Assembly: GCA_017506865.1 (NCBI GenBank)
Contig: JAFCMP010000057.1
Coordinates: 1,116,001 to 1,180,000 of the forward strand
DNA length: 64,000 nt
DNA from: Tribonema minus
Lineage: Eukaryota; Sar; Xanthophyceae; Tribonematales; Tribonemataceae
Direction: 5' to 3'
The translations under genes and the position numbers were made by a program. A model generated the notes under the pieces. It searched no databases and was not told the DNA's origin. It saw only the letters and a program-made list of their open reading frames with translations. Positions 55,563-64,000 of this stretch are shown here, one piece after another. How positions within the stretch are numbered: the stretch's first letter is position 1; each line of letters starts with the position of its first letter.

Positions 55563-58500
55563 GTAGGTGTGGTGGGGTGTGTAGGTGTGTTTAAGGGGGG
55601 GCAGACTCGGATATGTCTGCGCTGTTTCCTCAGGAGCTGGTTCCCAACGCTGCAGTGGTGCTGCCGTACATCCTCTATCTCACTTGAACTTTCCGCTGGC
55701 TGCTTTCATAAGCACACCTGTGTTTGGGACCCCTGCGCAATCACCGTGCTCAGGCCATGAGCTTGAGCGCTGCTGCAACCCAACACAGCGCTCCACACGC
55801 GCGCTGGTAGTGCTTGATGCTTCTTTGCTGTTGGCACATGTATCGCTCGCTGACCACCCCCCCAGCCCCCCCTCCCCCCCGCTTCTGGGTTTAGTGCGGC
55901 GGCGCACTTAATGTTGCTTTTGATTGGCATACTTCTTGAAGTATAATTGAAGCCCGCTTCCTCCCCCCTGCCCCACCGTCACAGGGTCTAGAGCAGTGGC
56001 GCGCAGCGGCGGCTGTGGCGTCGCTGCAGCGTTTGCAGCGTGCTGCTACCATCCTGCAGACAGCGGCACGCAGGTACGCAACATCACGTTCACAGGTGTC
56101 ACTCGACTGCTGTGTACTCCAAGTTGGTGTAGCGGCGGCCACCCACGCTGTCTGGAGGCGGTAGCATGCCTGCCATTTTACGGAGTATGTACACGTCAAC
56201 ACTGAGAGGCATAAACGTGTATCCGCATGGTGGTTCCTTCTATGGTGCGGCGATGGCGGCAGCAGCGCTCCGCGCACGCAAGCTGCTTTCTGCGTCTGAC
56301 GCTTACAGGCCTGGCCGCTTTGCGTCGCAAACACCAGCTGAGCAGTACCTACAAGCTTCGGCTGAACAGTACCTACAAGCTTCGGCTGAACAGTACCTAC
56401 ATATCCCTCATGTCAGCACCGTGCTCATCAACGCGATCTCACTGCGCTACATGACCGTCCGCACAGCATCACTCAGCGCGACGTCTTCCATCGCGTCCTG
56501 CAACTGCAGGTTCCTCGCGCGCATCGAGGCGCGCGAGCGGCGGCGCGTGCGCGACGCGCAGCAGCGCCGCGCGCAGGCGGAGGCGCACGTAAGCGTCGCA
56601 GTCGCGGCGGTGGTCTCTCACGCGCCTGCTCTTGTTGCAATGCGTGGCAGAGTAAAGGGCGCACACAGGGGGTGTCTCAGGCGTGCACCATGCTGCGCCT
56701 GAAGAACCCCTGATGAGCGGTTCACGAAAAAGGGGTCTGCTGTGCCGTCTTCGGCCGACGGGGCTTTGATGTCAACCTCAGTCAGCATGGTGTCCTCAGG
56801 CCACAGGGTTTCCCGAGCGTGCACCGTGCCGCACTGAAAGCGGTCGTGACGACCCGCAATGCTCACTGCATGATATGGGCGTCCCAGTCTGCGCCGTCAT
56901 CGGTCAGAAGGGCGACTGAGGAGATTATGCCGACTTCAACTTCAACTGGCGGATTGATGTCGGGACGCGACCCGTGACTTTAAAACGAGCAAATGGCGTT
57001 TTGAGGGCAGAGTCACGCGCTGCCCGCATTTGCAGTGCTTTGGCGTGTCACTTGCTGCGCACACACAGACGGGGAACATGCCTCGTCAAGTCAAGTCCGT
57101 GCAAAGAGTCTGGGGGACACAGCAGGCATATGAAGCACTTCTTGCTTGACCAGCAATAGTAGGGCACGCACGCGGCTGCAGCCTGGTAGGCAACCATGAA
57201 ATGCATCTGCAGTGCTTTGGCATATCATGTTGTCGCTCACACGCACAAACGCAGAGGAGATGCTTGTGCATGTGCCACGTGGATGCACGCGGCGTTGCAG
57301 CCCCAACACTGGCAATACATACATACACCTTGCGCACTGTAAGCTGCCGCAGCTGTGTTCAGACCCACACACCTTCCGAAACAACTGAAGGGCGGACCAG
57401 CGGCAGCAAAGCCGCGTGCGGTTTTGCGCATGTCCTGAACGCAGGTCAGCACGCCTCAACAACTGTCCTCTGGGTGTTGTGACGCTCTCAGGAGGCGGCG
57501 CTGCAGCGGTGGTACGCGGCGGCGCGCGTGCAGCGCCTCGCGCGCGGCGCGCTGGCGCGGCTGCGCGCGCGCGACACGCGGGAGCGCCGCGGCGCCGCCA
57601 CCGTGCTGCAGCGCGGGTACCGGTGTCACTTGGTGAGTGCTGCCTCCGCCTCTCTCATATTTGATTACAAGCACAACTTTCATTAAGGGCGGCGCGTGTC
57701 ACTTGAAAACTCATGCCGCCATCGTGGTGCAGCGGGCAAACTGGTGTCGCCTGATGAGTGCCGCAGCCTTCCACTCACCCCCTGACGTTTCACAAGTGCG
57801 GCGTGTGTCGCTTAAAGACACCGCACTGCAGCCGTGGCGTAGCACGCGTACCGGTGTCATCGGGTCAGCTTTGCCACCCGCCTGCAGTTGTGACTCTCTT
57901 CTGCTTCTCTGATAAGTGCGCGTGTTGCTTTGAGAGACCATGCCGCCGCTGCGTGTGTTTGGCGTGCATCGGAGGCAACTGGCTTGCGCGCCGTCGTGTG
58001 CTGCACTGAACCAACGGGAGGTAAATAAGCATCTGTTGTTGGAGTCATGTTTGAGCCTGCGTTCCGAGCCCTCAGGGTGTGCAGAAAGCGCTCAAAAACA
58101 TAGGCAGCCGGGGTGCAGTCAGCACGCATGGACTTCCTCGTGAGAGCAAGCGTGCTAAGGTCACAGTTGCTGAATGTCAGATGTGGCCTAGAGCCCCGCA
58201 AACCCTCACTGTCGTCCCTGCACCCTGCACACTGGCGCTGCTCCGCAGGCGCGCCGGCGCGCGCAGCAGGCCCGGGCCGCGGCGCTGCGCCGCCGCCGCG
58301 CAGCGCGGACGGTGCAGCGCGCGTACCGCGCATACAGGGCGCGGCGGCGCGCCACACTTGAGAGGTATGTATGTACGTATAATAGTGGACAGGCGTGTAT
58401 GCGTCTTGGTGATAAGCCCCGTGCACTGCGCGCCTGGCACGCGGCGGCCTGGTCTTGCCGCCCGCGGTTGAAGTCACTGAGGTCATCCTGGAGTCAAGGG

Positions 58501-61500
58501 GCTGCCACGAGCACGCAAGTGTTGGTAGCTTCGAAGTTGACTCTAAAGTCTGCGTAGGCGCCGGTGCCGCGCATCAACTGCTGGAAACTAATTGTCCAGT
58601 GGCGGTAATTGTGCAGGTCTTGTGGCAAGACCCAAGGGGGGGGGCGGTACTGTGCAGCAGGTGGCAAGCAGTTTATTCCCTTGACAGTGTTCAGCCGTGG
58701 AGCTGCTGAGAAGACGTCCTGGTGAGATCACCGACGCGTCAGAATTTATCCTGGTACACAACAGGCATGTGCCGTTTTCAAGCTCGGCCGCGCACTGCGA
58801 CCAGCAGTACACCAACGCACACGCGGACGTATGAATTCACATGACCGTGAGCCAGGTGAGGACGTCTGGAGCCAGGTCTGGTGTGCGCCGGCAATGCTGC
58901 AGTGCTCAATCGCCTTGCGTGACTGAGGCGTGCTGCACTCCATAGCACGTAATAACACGCATGCGTCGCTGATTGCTGAATTGCGCCTGTCGATGTGAAC
59001 CTTCTTGAGTGCCAGGAAAATACGAGAAGCGGACGCCAAGGCACGAGCACGGAAGGCCCAGGAACAGCAGCGGCACCGTGTTTTTATGGAACGAGGTGAG
59101 AATCATCATGAGTTCCATTTCAAATAGGTACTGGTGTGTAGCACCGCATCAACTCCCCATGGAGACTGATACATACTGCAGCGTCCATCTGTGATAGTTG
59201 ATGATGGTGCAGCGGGCCCCGTAGTGCAGACCAATTCAATGTTAAATGGCTCAGCGGTGGCAGACAAGGACTAGGGTAAACCTAGCGTTAGGGTCAGGGT
59301 TCGGGTTTGGGTACCTTCAGCTCACAGCGGTAAATGCGTGTGGTGCACCTACGCGACTTGCACCTACATATTTCTGAGCATACGGAAGCGCAATCATTCA
59401 TACCTGACCATTGACGTCGCATACCCAACCATGACATTGCATTTGCTGGAGGTCTAGCAATGCGTTGTCTCACAGTCGCACAAGAACGATGCTTGGGGGA
59501 GAATTGCTGTGGATGCATAAGTTCACTCAGACAGTGTTGTAAGTTGTGTATTTTGTGACAAATGTGATGCAAAAACCAACAGAACACCCGATCCAGTGCA
59601 TGTACGGTGCAGTGAAACGCACAATGCAGCTTGCACGGCTGCAACACCGAGTCAGCCCATTGATCCGACATTGATCTGACATCTGCAATTGATCACAAAC
59701 ACACCGCTCCTGTGTTCAGCGCGTGGGGACAGCAGCAGTGGGAACTAGCGCTACCGCATACGAGCCTGTCTGACGCGTCTCAATGACAAGTCTGCTGTAG
59801 CTGTCATGGCCATTCACACCCAAATGCTGCTTTCTGGGGCTCTCGGCTATTGACAACTCTGCCGGAGCTACGGTACATAGTGCTGGCATATGCACTTGAT
59901 GTCTGCGTCTGGCGTGCAGGCGCTGCGGCGGTGATTCAGCGCGCAATGACAACTGTGCTGTAGCCATCACGACCACTTGCGCCTGACTACTGATGTAGCT
60001 ATCACAACGACTTACGCCTGACTACTGGTTTCTGTGTCTGGCGTGCAGGCGCTGCGGCGGTGATCCAGCGCGCGTGGCGGAGGCACGTGGCGCGTGCCGC
60101 ACGCCGCGTGCGCGCGCAGCTGCAGCGCCGCAGGTGACAGTGCTCAGTGCCCACGCTGCTCCTCCTCCCGCACAGCAGCAGACCCTGCGTAGATGATGCC
60201 GGCGCTGCAGCGAAGCCCTGCGCTGCCGATGCGGGCGCGATTGCAATCAGGGGCAGGCTTGCGCGCTTGCGCGATTTGAAGTTCACGCTGCCGTTGAAAC
60301 GCTGCACGACAGTCATGCGGCACCACTGCTGCATGTGCGCGTGAATGCTTGGTTCCTGTACGTGCGTGCACGGCGACTGCCCCACGTCATGCGAAGATGA
60401 GGAGCGAGTGGCTGCAGGCCACCTCGCGTCGGCGCTTGCGCTCCCCTCTTCTTGTCGCTGTGGCGACCCCAGCTCCACATTGCAAGTTTCGGGTTCAGCG
60501 GCGCATGACAAACACCAAGATCCCAATATGTCCACCAAGGCATCGCACTTGCAAGGTGTGCTCCCCTTCAGTCGTCCAGTCCACACCGGCGGCAGGCCGA
60601 CCATCAAGGGCCTTCCTACCTTTGATTGCACTTCTTCACGTACACATGGCATGTGCGGGCGGGCGCGAGCGCGCAGCCAAGCGTGACAGCACCGCCGAGC
60701 TGAGCTCTGCAATGCGGGCGAATGCTCAGCATTTGTACGTGTCGGCACACGAGCCATTGGCACCCGCACCGCGTCGTGAGTGCGGGAGCACGAAGACTGC
60801 CTCTTTGAACGTCACGGCCGCCTCGTGCAAGCGCGCAACGGCATGACGCCGTGGCTAGCACACAGCAGCGCCAGCCCGCCTTCTGCTTGACTCGCACGCT
60901 CTGATCACCGGAACGCAACGCTCGGCTGCGACCGCCGATGCGTGCGCGCGCCCCACCAGCCTCGATCAACCTCTGCACAGGTTCAGCCGCCCATGCACGC
61001 ATGTCTACAATGTTGAGTTGTTCTGCATGCCCACACCACATGCCGTAAACGCTCAAGCAGTAGTCAGCTGACTCAATTCGGCGCGGTCAGACGGCAGCGT
61101 GACAGTGCTCCCCGCCGTCCCGATCGGTCGACGCGCGCAGAGCCGCGGTGCGCATACAGCGCGCCATGCGGCGGTGCATGGCGTCGAAGCGCGCCGCGGC
61201 GGCGGCTGCCGGCAGAGCGCGCGCGTTCCGCGGCGCAGGCCGGGAGCGTTCCGCGCTGACGCTGCAGTGCTGGTGGCGCCAGGTCGCCGCGCGGGGCGCG
61301 GCCGCTGAGCGCAGGTACGTGGGTGTCGTTTGTATGTACGTACTTACGAAGTATGTATCAGGGTGTCTTGCGTAAGTAGGCTACATCCGGGTGTGTCATG
61401 CAGGTACCTACTGCGTGTTGGTATCATTCGCATGTAGATGAGCACGTAACGCAGGTACTTGCTTGAAAGTATGGCATCGTAGTGGCACAGGTATGCAGGT

Positions 61501-64000
61501 GCCGTGCTTGTGTAGGGGGGCATGCAGGTAGTACGCATGCTTATCCTGACTCTAACCGTAACCCTAAGCCCACATCAAGTCCCCCAAGTTGCATCTCAGT
61601 CTCGCCCTCATGGCCAGCCCTGCCCCCCCATCCCCCCCTGCTTGGAACCCCAGCTGCTGGCAGGTTCAGGTATGACGAATCGGATACTCCACTTTCCTAG
61701 CAAGTCTACGAGTAGTACCCTTGTGACCAGTCCCTCCCCCCCTAATGCCCCTTTTGATACCCCCGCCGCCGGCAGATTCGAGCGCGACAAGACGGCGCTG
61801 GTGACGCGAATGGAGGCACACGCCGCACTGGCGCCGCGCGTGAGGCGCGTGCGCCTGTCGCCGACGCTGCTGGGCGCCGTGCGCGCGGCGCCGCTGCTCG
61901 ACGAGGCGCTGCACGACGGCGGCGTCCTCACCATAGAGGTGTGTGTGTGTACGGGGGGGGGGGGGGGGGGGGGGGGGGGAGTGTGTGTGTGTGTGTGTAG
62001 GGGTGTGTGGGGGTGTCAAGCGCTGTTGCAATGTGCGCTCGCTGTACTGCAGGGTTTACTGCAGGGTGTAGAGCGAGTAAGGCTGCAGGTGTGCTCTGCG
62101 ATGCATTGTGGACTCAGCAGAACGTCGTGGCGAGGACGCATTCACTGCAGCCGCAGCCTGCGCCGAGCGCTGCGCGCTGGCCGTCGCTGTCAACTTCCAT
62201 TGTTTGAAATGTCCTCTGCAACACCAGTGCCTGTGGGGTTTTTGAAGCGCCAGGAGGTCGGTGTCCCGGCGTGCAGGCTCCAACATCGCGGGCCACTTTG
62301 CACGTAGCGGTGCTCAGGCCAGCAGCTCTGACCCTATGCCAAACCCTAGCCCTAACCCCAACCCGAATCCTAGCCCTAGCCCTACAGTTACAGCGTAGTC
62401 ATTACCCTAAATCTTACCCTGATCCTAACCCTACCACCCCTGTTGCTATGACGTGTCAACGCTCGCAGGACAAGGCAGGCAATCTGTGCGTTAACGTAAG
62501 CGCCAACCCTAACTCTAACCCTACCCCTACCCCTTACCCCCTGTTGCTATGATATTCCAACAATGCTTGCAGGACAAGGCAGGCGATCTATGCGTCAACG
62601 TGAGCGCCATCAAGTCAACGCTGCGCGCGGCCGCGAGACAGCTCAACCCCCTTCAGGTGCACAAATGTACATTCTTTCAAAGCGGTGGCGCTTAGTTGTG
62701 TTGCCGTAGTTCAGCGAACAGATACCCGAGTATGCTCACTGAAAGGTCCGTTTACCCTAACCCTAACCCTCACCCAACCCCTAAGATTACACTGCCATAA
62801 AGCAACTGCAATCTCGCCAAGGTGCATGCAGCAGAACGGGCGGCAGCGCTTGCAGCACCGGGATAACCTAGTCCTAACCCCAAAATGCGCATTCTAAGCA
62901 TCATTCGATCTCGAATAGTAGGCGCAGGCTGCATGCAGTTGCGACAGCAGCGGCCGCAGCAGCAGCAGCAGCAGCACTACCACCAGCATTAGTGCAACCA
63001 CGAGCAGCAACAGCAGTATTAATAGCAATGCGCCAACGACACTACTGTACAACATCCGGTCAACCACCAACTCCCACCGACAATGCCACTCACGCACACG
63101 TCATGCACTCTACGACTGTCCCACAGGACATGCGCGAGGCGCGCGCAGCAGTGCTCATCCAGCGCATCTGGCGCGGCCACGCGCAGCGGCGCGCGCTCGC
63201 GCGCCTGCGCAAGTCCCGCGCGGCGCGGCGGCGGCGCGAGCGGCGCGCGGTGGCGGCGGCGGCGGCGGCGGCGCTGCAGCGCGGCTGGCGCTGCGCCGTC
63301 GCGCGGCGCGCGCTGGCGCAGCTGCGGCACGGCATGCACGCCACCGTCATCCAGGTACCTACCAAAAGCAGGATCTCAGGTGATGGTTCGCACTGGCTGT
63401 TTGAGAGGCGTGCCAGCGGGGGAGGTCAGAAAGGCCACGCATTACTGCAGCAACGGTGGCGGCGCTGTTCATGGTGCTTGACTTGCGTGCCTGCTGAGGA
63501 CGTCAGAGAGGTCATGCAGTACTGCAGCGGCTGCGATGCGTCTCGGCGTGGCGTTGCAGCGCTCGGCACCGCCAGCAATGCACCATGATGACCGCCTCGC
63601 TCTTGGCGACTTCCCATTCATCCTCCTTACGCATCAGTGGCTGATGTGTTGATCGCGGTGTGCTTGTGTACGCGCCGCTGTCGTCCCCGTGAGCAGCGGC
63701 GGTGGCGCGGCGTGCTGGGGCGGCGCTGCGCGCAGCACCGCTGGCAGCGCGCGGCCGCGGCAACGGCGCTGCAGCGGCGCGTCAGGGGGTGGCTCGTGCG
63801 GCGCCGCGCGGCGCGCGCGCGGCAGCGGGAGGCCACGCTGGTGCCACCAGCGATACGCGTGCAGGTAGGCGCCTGTTCTGATGTCGAAAATAGGTGCATG
63901 TACCGCGCTTTGTGGATCCGCAAGTAATTGCTGGATGAAAAAGGGGGCCTTGTAAGTACGGCAAAGGGTGCGCAGGAATCCTGCAGTTGGTGCCGCTGTC
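52011..64000 (+). CDS. Multi-IQ-motif protein, at least 15 exons (continues off the right edge)
   Basis: Exons: 52011-52511 (start provisional), 52920-53105, 53518-54266, 55277-55385, 55985-56073, 56510-56588, 57492-57632, 58249-58364, 59016-59095, 60049-60133, 61141-61314, 61776-61938, 62573-62656, 63127-63354, 63694-63864. Phases close across every junction. The N-terminal part is Gln/Ser/Ala-rich, with a basic helix (RAYDKLKRQRLK). From exon 5 on come about eleven IQ motifs, such as ILQTAARRFLARIEAR, VLQRGYRCHLARRR, VQRAYRAYRARRR, VIQRAWRRHVARAARR, VLIQRIWRGHAQRR and LQRRVRGWLVRRR. IQ helices bind calmodulin or related light chains. Non-IQ segments lie between them (exons 12-13). No motor or calponin-homology domain is in view, so myosin, ASPM-like or flagellar IQ proteins are all possible. 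Confidence 0.8.
54930..55300 (+). repeat. Tandem units carrying the 5' edge of IQ-gene exon 4
   Basis: The start of exon 4 (GAGGAGCGGCGGCGGCAGCG) with its acceptor recurs near 55117, about 160 bp upstream, and in a more decayed form near 54940. The intron sequence between (CATC...CGCCCCTGCAG and ACAAAAT stretches) repeats as well. Confidence 0.85.
55405..55451. repeat. (CTG)n microsatellite, first tract
   Basis: About 15-16 CTG units starting 20 bases after the exon 4 donor, followed by CTACTGCTACTG. Confidence 0.95.
55506..55559. repeat. (CTG)n microsatellite, second tract
   Basis: About 18 uninterrupted CTG units in the same intron, 55 bases after the first tract. Confidence 0.95.
56335..56402. 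repeat. 25-bp tandem repeat, three units
   Basis: Unit GCTGAACAGTACCTACAAGC, then TTCG, repeated nearly exactly in the intron before IQ-gene exon 6. Confidence 0.9.
57590..57990 (+). repeat. Tandem units carrying the 3' edge and donor of IQ-gene exon 7
   Basis: The exon 7 end (GCCGCCACCGTGCTGCAGCG ... GGTGTCACTTG|GTGAGTGC) is followed by two or three decayed copies, near 57717-57765, 57830-57890 and 57945. They are spaced about 110-120 bp. The copies lose the GT at the donor position (for example CTGATGAGTGC). Confidence 0.8.
59890..60085 (+). repeat. Ghost copy of the 5' edge of IQ-gene exon 10
   Basis: CTGGCGTGCAG followed by GCGCTGCGGCGGTGATTCAG occurs near 59910-59945, about 120 bp before the real exon start at 60049. 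The match ends after some 32 exon bases. Confidence 0.9.
61655..61800 (+). repeat. Ghost copy of the 5' edge of IQ-gene exon 12
   Basis: CTGCTGGCAG followed by a GTTCAGGTATGACGA stretch at about 61655-61690 parallels the acceptor and start of exon 12 (GCCGGCAG|ATTCGAGCGCGACAAGACG), about 107 bp away, including the C-rich tract before it. Confidence 0.65.
61953..61979. repeat. G27 homopolymer beside an exon donor
   Basis: A run of 27 G begins about 14 bases after the donor of IQ-gene exon 12, preceded and followed by (GT)n. Confidence 0.95.
62336..62530. repeat. Degenerate telomere-like CCCTAA repeats in an IQ-gene intron
   Basis: Many CCCTAA, CCCTAG and CCCCAA variants lie around the ghost copy of exon 13. 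A further short exact block lies at about 62752-62772. Confidence 0.8.
62455..62620 (+). repeat. Ghost copy of the 5' edge of IQ-gene exon 13
   Basis: GCAG followed by GACAAGGCAGGCAATCTGTG and CGTTAACGTAAGCGCCA at 62466-62507 repeats the first 38 bases or so of exon 13 (62573), 107 bp upstream. Confidence 0.9.

Noticed and set aside
1-64000. Retrotransposons, integrated virus-like elements or plain DNA transposons
   Set aside because: I saw no reverse transcriptase, integrase, transposase or capsid motifs in any frame. The fold-backs lack an associated protein, and the EsV-1-7-like stretch alone does not show a viral origin.
1-64000. All introns as mobile introner elements with terminal inverted repeats
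   Set aside because: GTGAGCGCTG at some donors and its complement elsewhere suggested inverted ends, but paired ends on one intron were not consistently present. Local junction duplication explains the repeats better.

Overview
The window is nuclear DNA of a eukaryote, most likely a GC-rich alga with a secondary plastid of red origin (stramenopile or haptophyte type). The left-edge gene encodes a DUF4079 membrane protein whose leader ends in the Phe-Ala-Pro motif used for import into such plastids. Genes are split by many GT-AG introns, coding exons have strong G/C third positions, and TTAGGG-type telomeric repeats occur internally. A Cys/His motif near 50.4 kb that resembles EsV-1-7 repeats leans toward stramenopiles, but the phylum is not settled.

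Layout. 0.3-1.6 kb (-): plastid DUF4079 gene, running off the left edge. 3.8-21.8 kb: a tandem segmental duplication carrying two giant Ala/Ser-rich genes (5.35-11.76 kb and 17.12-21.76 kb, both +). Each holds one globin domain and a tail of Asp-Ser-Gly-Trp-Gly motifs. Between them lies a tail-to-tail pair of decayed partial copies. 23.9-33.8 kb (-): a nine-exon type II membrane glycosyltransferase of family GT92 with an IPT/TIG-like stem. 34.4-35.4 kb: an inverted pair of gene fragments. 36.2-42.9 kb (+): two paralogous PWWP genes, the second without a visible first exon, flanking an unrecognised minus-strand exon and a head-to-head telomeric repeat. 45.6-48.7 kb (-): a PX-domain gene. 50.0-51.8 kb: a cluster of fold-back inverted repeats. 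52.0-64.0 kb (+): a gene with at least 15 exons and about eleven IQ motifs, running off the right edge.

Exon models were built by hand from splice signals, phase agreement and family motifs. Phases close across all nine GT92 exons (allowing two one-base slips) and from exon 2 to exon 15 of the IQ gene. No shared pathway links the genes; the region looks like an ordinary set of nuclear genes reshaped by local duplication.

The most striking pattern is that introns repeatedly hold decayed tandem copies of the neighbouring exon edge together with its splice site ('ghost exon ends'), in units of roughly 105-235 bp. This is seen in at least four unrelated genes and at more than ten junctions. It looks like ongoing intron creation or growth by short tandem duplication. 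I recognised no tRNA, rRNA, CRISPR array or intact mobile element.
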